From Azolla caroliniana (Eukaryota > Polypodiophyta): a stretch of DNA of 64,000 nt. Location: positions 3,286,001-3,350,000 of the forward strand of contig JBHGNT010000012.1 in NCBI GenBank assembly GCA_043228905.1, in the 5' to 3' direction. The number at the start of each line of letters is the position of its first letter. Position 1 is the first letter of the stretch. The notes below the pieces were generated by a model. It was not told the origin of the DNA. It worked only from the letters and a program-made list of their open reading frames with translations, and did not search any database. Positions 45,354-56,849 of the stretch are shown in pieces. A program made the position numbers and the translations under genes.

Positions 45354-47780
45354 CAAGATTAGCCTCTCACAAAACAATCGCCTCTTTCTCTACATTAGTT
45401 TGTGTCATGCCCAACGTCTCTTCTCTACATTAGCTTTTCTCATGTCCAAGGTCTCTCATAATATGTATGTTGATTTTTACGTCTCAATGATGCTCAATTC
45501 TTGAAAATATATACTAGGACTTTTGCCAATCCGTGTGCAAGTGAATTATTACATTGTGATTTCAAACCAACTCGTTCGCCTCCTCCTCATGTGTGCCGAT
45601 GTATTGTACATTCTGAAGGACACACGCCAAGACCTTCTCTTGAACAAAGTGGTATTATACCTCTATGCTCTTGGTTCGTTTCCGTAAAGGCGGTTACTTG
45701 CTACCTAAATATGGTTCAAGTTGTTTGGTTTAAATGATAGCCTATTTATTCCTTCATGCAACAGCCTCTATGATATTCCACTTAGGTGTTACATAATGTA
45801 AATATTGCTTGCTTCTTGCTCATGCTCCAGGTAGGTGACTCTAACATTTCCGATCCATAACCCGTATTTACTCATTGATGGTGCATTTTGTAAACTTTGA
45901 CGCCAATCAACAACATAGCCTTACCCAATATGAGATTGGATATGAAATTGTTCTCTAGTGGACATTATCTAGATGAGGTTTGACAAGGTTTCTATGTTTC
46001 TAGATTTCCTATCCAAGTTTGTATGTTAGGTCAAATCAGGAGGTCATGAGATAGATTAGACAAGTTGCGAATAGTCTTCTGTACATACTTGGATCTAGTA
46101 GCACAAATTTGAAACTTAAATCATTCATTGAATTGTTTATTCTTGCTCCACGGGTTGTATTGTAGTCAATTTTCTATTATGTGACCAAATTATCAAATCA
46201 ACTATATGCCAACGAGTTAGTGGAACTTTCTAATGCATTTCATTTGAGATTTCTACTACTCAAAAGACCTCATTCTGAACATGTATATATATAATGAGTG
46301 CTATGATCAAAGTGAAGAAACCAAAACAAAAACTAGATTGAAAAAGCAAATAAAGAAACTTCATTCTACGATAAATAAGAAGAACAAGAGCAACAAGCTT
46401 CTACCAAAGATTGACATTGAACCAGATTGGCTTGGCATTAAGATTTTCCCTCTATATTTGGTTAGGCCTGCCACCTAGTTGTGATTATTTCCACATGGCC
46501 ATTGCACATTCTTGTCACTTTGAAAACCATGATAAGATGCACATTGAAAAGGTAATGAATTCAAGTGCCTTGAAACCTATGGTATTAAATTGACATACTC
46601 ACAACGTTGTCCCCCTACTTTGAAGACAAGTTCCACTAGTCACAATGCTCAAACTCGCACTTGGTTCAAGAGCTTTAGCTACTGTGATCAGTAGGTGCAT
46701 AGCCAAAACTAATCAACAAGGTACAATAATTTGCTATACATTGTCTATGAGTTTGAAAATACTTCCCCATCAACAAGTGGAACAGGAGGTGGATGTACAA
46801 CTACTTGGATCAAAATGGACCTTAGAGATCAGGTTCCAACAATGAGTCATGGAACACGTCGTAGAGACACAAATGTGATAGTAGATCTAAATGAAATGCC
46901 ATATCATTGATGCACTCAAATATATTGATTATAGTGTTATATCCCAATAATATGATTAGACTTAATTACACACATTAACACACAAATGGAGACCAAACAT
47001 GGGACAAATTTGCTCTTATATTATATTCAACTCAAGATGTTACAAAGAGTCCCAATATTGAGACAAAACCAAAATGTGAACTGGGACAAGCCAAGATAAC
47101 TCCATAAACTTTGAGGGGGGAAGAGAGCACCAGGCAACAACCTCTTATATAAGGCCCATTGGGATACCCACTAGGACTAGGTTGGGACAAGGCACAAACC
47201 ATGGTGGCACCCTTCTTGGAACTAGAAAATGGGCTAAATGTGTGTTTCTGTGTTTATATAAACTCTAGGTTCATAACTTTTTTTCTCAAAATACTTTGTG
47301 ATTTCTTAAAGATTTTCATAACATTTGTTGAAAAATGAGTGATTTTAGAGCATATCTCAAGGTTCCAATGATTATCTTTATGCAAACCATTACCTTTTGT
47401 ATAGCAACGATGTCACAAAGCTTTTCCATCTTTTCAATTTAGATTGCACGCTAAGGGATGTTACTTTATTGAAAGCCAAAAAGGGGAATTGGAGAAAACT
47501 ACTTCCATGAAAAGGTCAATGAATTGCTTTATAAAGCATTCATTCTTATAAGGGGTATCTACAAACAGTAATAATGGTTGGAGCTACCTAGATTCTCAAA
47601 CATTAATAATTATTGGCTCCTCCTTGGATTTATAACATTTAAAAAAAACTTTCTTTGAAGAGAAACATATAAGATCATCGCAATATCCAATTGTGGGGAC
47701 CCCATCATCACTAGTGAAAAAGGAACATTTGTGGCAAGGTGTCTGCCATGTTTATTGTCAATGCAAGTATTACGATATTT
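45354..47780. other. Intergenic region, no gene recognised
   Basis: Short frames only. A stretch near 46770-46900 reads SGTGGGCTTTWIKMDL and RRRDTNVIVDLNEMP in one plus frame, which may be the tail of an unidentified transposon protein. The rest is AT-rich. Confidence 0.35.
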
Positions 47781-47789
47781 TGTCACATG

Positions 47790-48538
47790 CTCTTGACCAA
47801 GAGATTACAACCAAAAGAGATGCTTGATTTGGACGTATTTGGAAATGTTATATAATTGCAACCACCACGAGTATGAGAAGCATGTTGCATTGACAAAAGT
47901 TACATGGAAGTGAATGGAAAAGCAAATGTGAGGCCTGACTAGGTCAAGGAAGATGGAAAAGAGATGGAAGAGAAAGATATTTAGAGTCAAGTGCACAAGT
48001 TGCTCATTCCATACATGAAAAGGCATTTGACTAATAAGCGAGAGTTCAGAGCTCGAGAGTCAATACATATAGACACACAACAAGTCTTTATCGAAGTACG
48101 TCCAAGTCGAGAGCTGTTGTAAGAGTCAATGAGACGTGTGTGTGTGTGTCGTCGAGTCAATGCTATGTGGAGAGAGAGAGAGAGAGAGAACAAGATGTCC
48201 CGTAGAGGAGACTAAGAAGTGGATTTTACATCCAATTAATATAATTGTGTGCTTTTAGAGAAAAAGAACAGAGCGAGAGAGAGAGAGACTTGAATAAGAG
48301 TGTGTGGGAGAGAGAGTGAGAGAGGGAGACTTGAATAAGAGTGCTTGGTCTTGAGAGAGATAAAGGCAAAGGGAAGGGAAGGCAATATATATATATATGT
48401 ATATGTATATGAGGAGTTGGTTTAAGTAGAGGCAATTTGGAGCGTATCTAAACTTAGAAGTTAGAAGTAGTTCTAGTAGAGTATTAATTAGCAAAGCAGT
48501 TAGTAAGATACCCATATTTATTTTGGAGCATAGAAAAG

Positions 48539-48570
<32 letters not shown>
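47790..48570 (+). promoter_or_regulatory. 5' flank of PGG-like gene 3
   Basis: ACCAAAAGAGATGCTTGAT at about 47810 and ACTAGGTCAAGGAAG (47937-47951) recur upstream of genes 4 and 5. TTGGAGCGTATCTAAACTTAG (48437-48456) matches leaders at 53721 and 58552. GA microsatellites occur at about 48171-48189 and 48546-48573, the latter ending at the start codon. Confidence 0.5.
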
Positions 48571-48573
<3 letters not shown>

Positions 48574-48577
<4 letters not shown>

Positions 48578-49656
48578 GGACTTCCTCAGAAACCGATGCC
48601 TCCAGCAATAAGCCGATAAGCAGTTCCTCACAAACCGATGCGTCCAGCAAGAAGCCGGTAAGCAGTTATTCAGAAACCGATGCCGACGGCAAGAAGCCGG
48701 TAAGCAGTTATGCAGAAACCGATGCCAACGGCAAGAAGCCGATAAGCAGTTCCTCGCAAGCCGCCGATGGTAGCGGTAAGAATAAGAAAGCGGCGGGCCG
48801 GCCGTTAACGGAGATGGAGCGGGCGGTGCTGTGGGAGGTGAAGAAGGCGCAGGGTTACGTGGACGGCTTCGATAAGCTTCGAAACGCGCACTCTTTGATC
48901 CTCTCCCTCATCGCCACCGTCAATCTGGTGGCCTTCCTGCAGGCCCCCAAAGGCTGGCACCAGACCGACGGCGGAGTCGATAAGCGAGTCGATAAGCCGC
49001 TCAACGCCGTGAGCACCATGTACAACACCGGCTCCATCGAAGCCTTCGCCATCACCAACAGCCTCTCCCTCTACAGCGCCATCTCCGGCCTCCTCTTCTT
49101 CCTCTACTGCAGCAACCCGGGCGTCCTGGCTATGGCGGCTTCCAAGATGCCTGCAAACCCTAATTCCGCAGACGACGGCTATAACGAGCTGGGCATCCGG
49201 GTCCTGCACAGAGTCCGTGCCTGCCTGCGCTGCGTGGTGCTGCCGAGCCTGCGCCATCGCCTCGACATACTCTCCACGTTTGTGGCTTGCTCCCTCACGT
49301 TCTCGCTCATGGCCTTCATCGCCTCCGGCTTCGCGGCCGCATCTCCGCCGGAGCGCCTGTTCTTTGTCATCATTCCAGCCATCCCTGGCTGCATCTTGGT
49401 GCTCATCTTCCTGGTGCTGGCCCTTCTGAAGCATCGGCAGGAGCTGGATTTCGACACGCAGTTCCACCACTATTGGAAGCATATCGTCTGCGTAGACGAC
49501 ATAAAAAATGACTGCATCCCTCGGATTGAGAATCTGATGAAGGAGGATAATATACTGCATGTAGATCGCATCCCCTTGCTCACCTGTTTCTTTCCTCTCA
49601 AAGCCAAGTGTCGCCAGACCTCTGTACATCACCGCCGCGCACACTCCGATTCCTGA
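48574..49656 (+). CDS. PGG-domain-like four-helix membrane protein (gene 3)
   Basis: Starting at the ATG at 48574, just after a GA microsatellite, it encodes 360 residues; the frame further upstream is microsatellite-encoded Arg-Glu with no ATG. The N-terminus holds four 14-residue repeats (TDASSKKPVSSYSE type, about 7-62), rich in Ser and Lys. The core follows: LWEVKKAQGYVDGFDKLRNAHS, TM1 at about 105-123, APKGW at 124-128 (PPKGW in the others), TM2 at about 155-179, VRACLRCVVLPSLR, TM3 at about 230-254, TM4 at about 263-285 (IPAIPGCILVLIFLV), and a cytosolic-looking tail. High GC at third positions contrasts with the AT-rich flanks, as for the other family members. Confidence 0.8.
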
Positions 49657-51780
49657 GTGAGATTCTCAGAATAATCGAGCCCCGAGATTGTCCGGAGACA
49701 TTTACAATCTCAAGAATCTGAGAATCGAGAATCCACCAGAGCATGGCTGAATCATTGTGGTTGGTGCACCCCCTATAAATATTTGGAGACAGCTGCATCC
49801 TATTCCGAATAATAATCCTTAGTTACATGTAAAGCCAATCAATCGATGAGTGTATCTAATTACAACTGTTATTATTAGTAGATTTAATTTGATGATTGCC
49901 ACAAACTTCTTGACAGTAGCAAATTACGATGATCCTTTCTACGAATCTTAGACAAACGTCAATTTCATAGCTAAATAATTCGGAGATATCCATCTAGTAA
50001 CTGCGCCTACCGATTATACTCAATTATTGTGAAATATATAGTTCTTTGCAGACTATTACAACTGCAACCGATTAATATCTTGATTCAATTATTACGAAAA
50101 ATATAGTACTTTGCAGACTGTCACAACTGCAACCGAAATCAATATCTTGATTTGAACCACAAAGTATAACCTCGATGAGATTCTTTCCAAACTCCATACT
50201 TTGCGTTAATTGGCGAGAGACCAACCATAGCTTCTAAAACAGATCTCCATTCCTCCAAACATAAGAGGATCGCCAATCATAGATGTTTGTTAATCAGAAT
50301 CAGCCACATGTTTGGCCACATTATATCGACCCAATGTTGTTTTCCTCGATTTCTCTAGTGTTCTACATGCCATTGTCTACATAAGGCATCCTATCCTATG
50401 GTTGTATACTACATCGTCTATGTCTATTGTAAAACATTTTAGTTCTTTTAGCTTTTTTTAGATAGAGGCCAATTTTATTACAATAGTTCCAATGTTTTTG
50501 ATTTTACACCAGTTTAGTTCAAAAGGCCACCAACATTGTTTAGGTGTAATGTAGCAACATTTCTTTTGATTCCACCAATTCTCTAATATAATGATGTCCT
50601 GCTCTGCATATGCTTTTTTTTATTGGTGATCTTACAATTGTTAGTAAACTTTATACACTACTAGTTGTCGTGAATTTAAGGATGTCAAGTTCTTCGATTT
50701 TGGTTTTGATCCATAATCCTTCTTTGGTAGTTAGAGCGGTTGCCAAGTACTTAGCTTCAATATTGGAATGGGCTAGATATACTGATTGTTTGCTTTTCCA
50801 ACAGATTGTAGCGCCACCAAATATAAAGACCATGTAACTACTATAATTGAGATTTACAAAGCTTGCCACTTATATCTAGGAATTTGGTAAGTTGGGATTA
50901 TGCAACCCAAAATTTGACATAATCCTCCAAGACCAAAAGATCTTACATCATGATTATAGGAAAGAAGACAAACAAAGGTGAGATTAGTGCAATAACACAA
51001 CACTTCGAGGAACCATGCCATAACACAGATTCACAACTCACACTCAAGTAAGTTCCGAAGCATGCACAATTAAGTCTAGTTGTCTCACTCTGATCATATG
51101 AAAAACACCATATGCATCAATAGTCTTCGAACATTGATCTTAACATATGTATAATATTGTGACTTCCAAGTGTACTTCACACAAGCTCAGCCTAATTGGT
51201 CTTTCCCTCTCGTGTGGCTAACTGTATACATCCATATCACACCAAAGGTCAAGGCAAGCCCTAATGTTAACGAAATTATCCTACACACAAACACACACGT
51301 AAGAAACTACTTCTACATGTTGTATGTAGGCTCAATCTACACTTGGTTGTAGGAGTAGGAATCTACTTAAACTTGGTGATATTAGAGCCCAAAACTCCAT
51401 CTCATACATAAAGGACATATAATGCAATCTTCAAGTCATTCGTCAATGTCAACCCCCGATAGGGGATCCTACATCAACTCATGATCATCCGTCACCGATT
51501 TGGTGTCAACCTGCAATTTGCCATGTTTGTGGAAATGCAAAGAATTCTTTGACTAAAAAAGTAAAAATGTAACTTAATCTTCGTTGTTCAACTTAATTTG
51601 CAATTCCTACTTCAGAAGGTAGCGTATGTATAATACTATTCAAATGGTATTATATATACCTAAAAATTGAATACATTTGCGTACACAACCGTGCTTAGTA
51701 GAACTCATGAAGTATTAAGCCTAGGTAACATCTCACAACTAGACCTCATGATTAGGTTAATATATTGGCTATGCTAACAC
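49657..51780. other. Intergenic region with one copia relic
   Basis: No gene is seen except the RNase H fragment at 50651-50869. A short tandem duplication lies near 50025-50160 (AATATCTTGAT and ACTTTGCAGACT twice). Confidence 0.45.
50651..50869 (-). pseudogene. Copia RNase H fragment
   Basis: The minus strand reads YMVFIFGGATICWKSKQSV, then AHSNIEAKYLATALTTKEGLW, aligning with the SGYVFTLGGAAISWKSKKQ...STTEAEYMA region of copia RNase H. No adjoining RT or LTR is seen. Confidence 0.75.
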
Positions 51781-51784
51781 CCCT

Positions 51785-53634
51785 AAATTTCAATGTCTTG
51801 AACATGTAAATTCTACACACTCTTAAGTCAAAGTGATGCTTAAAGAGGAATATGCTTCAAAAGTTATATAATTACATTTATGAATAACTCAAAGAAGAGG
51901 TCTCTAACTTTAAATTGGCAAATACTAACATCTTGAAAAGAAATGCATCTTTAAAAGGAGAAGACACCCCAAACTAAGGATGTCAATTACTTGGTCTCAA
52001 TGGTGATATGTGAAAGTGTTGTTTAAAGTTAAAGTTGGTCAATGGAAGAACATCATCTAGACTTAATGGGCCCGTTTTACTTTTGCAAAAATGTTTATAA
52101 CACCAAGTGTTACCTATTACTCTGCAAGATGAACCTTTAATATTTCGAAGATATTAAATTTCTTTTATATTCCAAATAAATAGAACACCAATCATAGTAG
52201 CACGGAGTTGTGTCAACACAAAAAGAAAGCTATAACACTATGTTTTCTAATCTTCATCATATGATTAATGGCTCTTTTATTGATAATATAATGCTTAAAA
52301 GGCAACTTGAAGATAGTGAACATAATAATTGTAGTCTGGTATCTCGATAGATAAAAGTGTTCATTTATGTTCATATCGAAAGTTGTTTTCTAATAAGATT
52401 TTGACATTTGAGTATTGAGAGTTTTCGTCCTCACAAACAATGTTACATAATTACATGGGTGAACCTCATGACGAGTTCAAAAGAAAAGCCTCTTGTCATT
52501 TATTTAGTGGCAAATTGCAATGCTAACCATAGGCCTCATTTTCTAAACTCGAGGTCAAGAGATGCTATAGTTTTATCATTTCCTACTTTCATTAGGGACA
52601 TAATGGCTGGTCGTACTCATCATTTAATGTTTGAAAGATATCTCAAAGGTAGGAGTGATAATTGATCTCAAAAATCTTGAGTAATAACATTGTCTATTGA
52701 TTGGAAGTTGACTCTAAAAAGTCTTTTAAGTTTTAAGAGTCTTCGAGTTTTGGTCTTCAAAGATGACCATACATATTACAATTACATGGGTTTTCAATCA
52801 CTTGTGTTGATTATCAAGAGATTTTGAAACTCTAAAAGTGATGCTTGATCAAGAATTTGGCCGCACATGTTATATTAATATACCCATGACTAGGTGAATG
52901 TAGATATTACGAAGTTTTGTTAATGTCAACATTAAAACTCAAGACTTGGATATGTTTACCAAGTGGTGTGTCGACTCTTGACCACCAAAAGAGATGCTTT
53001 ATAAGGACATATCTAGAACTATTGTACTACTTTACTTACACCCATGACTTGGTTAAGGAAGCTATATAAAGTGACAATAAAAGCATCCATGACTAGGTCA
53101 ATGAAGTTGTTATCTCCAAAAATATGATGTAAAACACAAGTGGCACTAGGTTACTATCAAGTTCACTAGTTGCTCATTTAATACATAAGAAGACGTTATA
53201 GTAGTAATAGTTGGAGTTGGGAGTCTTGTTAGTCTTTCACACATAAATTTGAATATTAGTAATACGTCGCTACCGAGTGGGATTGTCTCTTCAAGAGACT
53301 CTTTGTCAAAGTCAACAGAAGATGACAATCATCAGAGCGAGTGGGGTTGTCTCTTCAAGCGACTCTTTGCAAAAGTCAACAGAAGATGCATATGATTGTC
53401 GTGTCGTGGGCGGGAGACTTTTCTGTAAAGGGTGGGGTCGAAGAAGTGTGATCATCGAAGATAAGGAAAGGCGCGAGTAAAGAGGAGAAAGAAGTACTTG
53501 ACATATGGGAGATGTTGAAGTAACCGGGAAGTATTGACTTGGACCTGGGAAATGCAATCCAATCCTATCCACACACAAAGACCTTTGAAAGGAAGAAGGT
53601 AGTTATACATATACATATAACACACACACATACA

Positions 53635-53670
<36 letters not shown>

Positions 53671-53750
53671 TGTATAAGGAAGGATATGTTAGTAGTAGTA
53701 TAGTGAATAGATAGATATTTTTGGAGCACATCCAAAGTTAGGCAGTAATA
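51785..53750 (+). promoter_or_regulatory. 5' flank of PGG-like gene 4 (duplicated block)
   Basis: Blocks shared with the flanks of genes 2, 3 and 5: ACTCTTAAGTC...GATGCTTAAAGA (51815), GGCAAATACTAACATCTTG (51925), CATCATTTAATGTTTGAAAGATATCTCAAAG (52617), GACCACCAAAAGAGATGCTT (52980), CATGACTAGGTCAATGAAG (53089) and TTGGAGCACATCCAAAGTTAG (53721). TATAAGG at 53673 follows a (TGTA)n run and is a possible TATA box. Confidence 0.5.
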
Positions 53751-53804
53751 GGAGAAGACATATCATTTTAACGTAGAAGAGAAGAGAAGAGAAGAGAAGA
53801 GAGA

Positions 53805-54665
53805 ATGGGAAGATACTCCAAGGGCCGAGATGTAGAGATAACAGAATTTGGGGATGGAAAGGAAATGAGTGAAGAAGACGCTGTGGAGATGATGGTGTGG
53901 GAGATCAACACGGCCAAGGGTTTCGTGGCAAGCTTTCAGAAGCTTCTGGGTGCTCACTCCTTCATCCTCTCCATCCTTGCCACTGTAAACCTAATTGCCT
54001 TCCTGCAGCCGCCCAAAGGATGGAACCAGAGCCCAGTCGATGATTCCACATCTCATTTGAACGCCATGAGCGTCATGTACAACACGGGATCGATCGAGGC
54101 CTACGCCATAGCCAGCAGCCTCTCGCTCTACAGCGCCATCTCGGGCCTGCTCTTCTACCTCTACTGCAGCCAAGACGGGGTAACCTCGCTGGAAGACGCG
54201 GAGCTCCCGAAACAAACCCAAACGGATCAGAAACAAAGAAATGCTAACATCGAAATCCTTCACAGGACTCGCGCCTACTTGCACCATTTGGTATTGCCGG
54301 GCATCCGCAGGAGCTCGAGAATCCTCTCCTTTTTTCTCGCGGCTTCCCTTACGTTCTCGCTCATCGCATTCATCTCTTCGGGCTACGCCGCCTCCTCTCC
54401 CAACGAGCGCCTACACTACGTCGTCATTCCGGCCGTCCCGGGCTGCATTCTGGTGCTCATCTGCTTCGTGCTCGCTGTCCTCAAGCATGGACATGACCTG
54501 GACTTCGACACGCAGTTCGACAACTTTTGGCTGCACGCCGTGCCCGTGGAGATGAAACCCCCCGATATTCGAACCCTCAGTTATGACGCGAAAATGGCTT
54601 TAGACCGAAGCTTGTTGCCCTTCCCTAAGGCCTGCAAGACACAACATATCTCTCCCAAACATTGA
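53805..54665 (+). CDS. PGG-domain-like four-helix membrane protein (gene 4)
   Basis: An intronless gene of 286 residues; the ATG follows an AGAGA microsatellite. An acidic N-terminus leads to MVWEINTAKGFVASFQKLL, TM1 at about 50-68, PPKGW at 69-73, LNAMSVMYNTGSIEAYA, TM2 at about 98-121, a loop with SLEDAELP, HRTRAYLHHLVLPGIRRSS, TM3 at about 172-197, SSPNERLHY, TM4 at about 204-226 and a short tail. AYAIASSLSLYSAIS and the LEDAE loop are shared specifically with the second module of gene 5, so those two are closest relatives. Confidence 0.8.
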   Translation: MGRYSKGRDVEITEFGDGKEMSEEDAVEMMVWEINTAKGFVASFQKLLGAHSFILSILATVNLIAFLQPPKGWNQSPVDDSTSHLNAMSVMYNTGSIEAYAIASSLSLYSAISGLLFYLYCSQDGVTSLEDAELPKQTQTDQKQRNANIEILHRTRAYLHHLVLPGIRRSSRILSFFLAASLTFSLIAFISSGYAASSPNERLHYVVIPAVPGCILVLICFVLAVLKHGHDLDFDTQFDNFWLHAVPVEMKPPDIRTLSYDAKMALDRSLLPFPKACKTQHISPKH

Positions 54666-56030
54666 CTAGAGGATGGTCTTCAACTAACATCTTCATCCAC
54701 ATGCACCTTATAGCTTAGGATGATCTAAGGACTTCATCATCTTACAAGGAAAACTTATCCTAATAATAATTAATCCTTATGAGTTGCTACTTTTAGAGTT
54801 AGTTTTATCACCAAATATCTACATAAAACACATTTGGTAGAGCATATATATATATATATATATATATATGTCTTTGCTACTATAAACACTATGCGTTCAG
54901 AATGCTTCACATCTAATCCTATGCACGCGCTCCATGATTTCGTGTCAAAATCCCTGAATTGATGAAGATTGATTCATTTCGTCCACAAACAGAAAAATGA
55001 AGCGATTCCATTACTCCGAACTGGTGGTGGCTATGCTTTGGATTTCTTCTCCATCATTTTCTGTTACAGTCATCTCTGCTTCAAAACTGTTTTGTATTCC
55101 CAAATTCATTCAAATTCTAGCTTGCACTACATACTCTAAATCGGTTGATAAACTTAGATGTTCTTATCTTTTCTTTTCACTAAATTTAGAGTCTCCTACA
55201 TATACATATGTCTCTCCTTTGTACACCAAGATTTTACACACTATTAATGGTCCGCTCTAATTTTGTGATATCCAACATGCATGTGTTTTGTCCTTGCATT
55301 GAGTACTTGTTTCTCGGAAGAAAAGCACTTTGATAAGATTGAATAGGTTTCAACCTTATTTAGCAAATGACAGAATTTGATCCTGCATTTCCAAATTTTA
55401 TGATTCAATACTCACTCAACGAATTACACTCATTGCTATGCTGGAAGTACAAATTTACATCTTGTTCACTACTTAAGTCATTTTCTCCTGTCCAAACCAA
55501 GAGAATTGAAAGAGTTACCTCAATGTGCATGTCCAACATGAAAGGACTCAAAGGCTTCTCCCATTGTTAAGCTGCAAACATGAGAAAACTCAACGGCGGA
55601 ACGGCTTCCGCCATTGTGAAAAGTCGACAAGCGAGAATTAAAAGCAGTTCTTCATAGGATTCACAATAGCACTTTACCACTTATTATGAAATGAGGATGA
55701 TGTTGTGCAAGTTATTTAAGAAAAACAACCAAATTATGCACAACACTACAAAATTTTAATGTCGAAAACGCTTAATGAGGGATAAAAATCCATAAGACCA
55801 AGTCCAAAAACACTTCACTATCAATGGGTAAAATTTGTACACCAAAGTTCTGCTCTAAGTATATTAGACCTGATTATGTAAAGAGGAAAGCAAAAATTCC
55901 TCTGAAAACTTAAAACTCACTACCAAGACAAAAAAGACCTCTAAAGTCTATAAAAAACATGACTAGTAATGGAGGTGGTGATGTCCAAAAAAGTCAACAT
56001 TTAATCGATGTACTCAGAAGCATTAATGGA
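54666..56030. other. Intergenic region, no gene recognised
   Basis: Contains (TA)n at about 54845-54870. Short frames are not convincing. Confidence 0.4.
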
Positions 56031-56039
56031 GAAGGCAAA

Positions 56040-56416
56040 GATGCTAAGTATGAGCTCTTCATTACGAGAAGTTGGGACCATTCCATATCGTCAACTGCAT
56101 CAATCGCATTGCCTTCTGGCTCGCCCTTCCAAACCACTTCCGGACTTACGATGTTTTTGATGTCTCCCTCCTTGAACCCCATTATGCTTCGCCACTCCGA
56201 GGATGTGAAGCCCTGCCACCACCACCCGTGCAATTGACGACAGAGGAGGAATACGAGGTCGACCAAATCCTTGACTCACATTGGCACCGTCGACACTTGC
56301 AATACCTCGTCTTGTGGACAAGTTACCCCATGTCTGACGCCACATGGGAACCATCAGAAAATTTACAAAATGCCCAATGCCCCGGAGGTGGTCCAGGATT
56401 TTCATCACCTATATGA
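56040..56416 (+). pseudogene. Chromovirus integrase C-terminus with chromodomain
   Basis: One plus frame reads GPFHIVNCINRIAFWLALP, FDVSLLEPHYAS, then the chromodomain EEYEVDQILDSHWHRRHLQYLVLWTSYP and DATWEPSENLQNA. The aromatic residues and the W..Y.....TWEP core are present. This is the end of a Ty3/gypsy chromovirus pol that steers insertion to modified chromatin. Nothing upstream of the integrase tail remains. Confidence 0.85.
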
Positions 56417-56457
56417 ATGTTATTGTAGTTGATGGAATTCAAACCTTATAAGTTATA

Positions 56458-56595
56458 ATTGTTACGGGCATGACCATATAATATCCCGTGGTAAGATTGT
56501 ACCGTAGTATTCTATACATAGTATTGTATACACGTGTATAGAATACTACGGTACAATCTTACCACGGAATATTATATGGTCATGCCCGTAACAAT
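56458..56595. mobile_element. Fold-back MITE-like palindrome
   Basis: A 138-bp inverted repeat has arms of about 60 bp (ATTGTTACGGGCATGACC outward) with one visible mismatch and a short AT-rich loop around 56518-56534. The structure matches a small non-autonomous DNA transposon. No clear target duplication is seen. Confidence 0.8.
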
Positions 56596-56849
56596 AACCA
56601 TGGTTTCCACTAGAAAGAAGAAGATGACAACAATGATGAAGTAGTATCATGAAGATTATGAGGATGGAAACAATCAACTTCACCTTCTCTTACCATGTCA
56701 TCATCAAGGAGAGTGTCATAACCCAATACAACAATAAAGAGAGAAATAAGATAATAGTCTTGTGACACATAAAAGGAACGCATCACACAATGACCACTAT
56801 AGAATTATACATACCTTAACATTCAATACATGGATGTAAACAACCATGC

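Noticed and set aside
48805-49644. 279-codon minus-strand frame
   Set aside because: Antisense shadow of PGG-like gene 3, caused by high GC at third codon positions; no recognisable domain.
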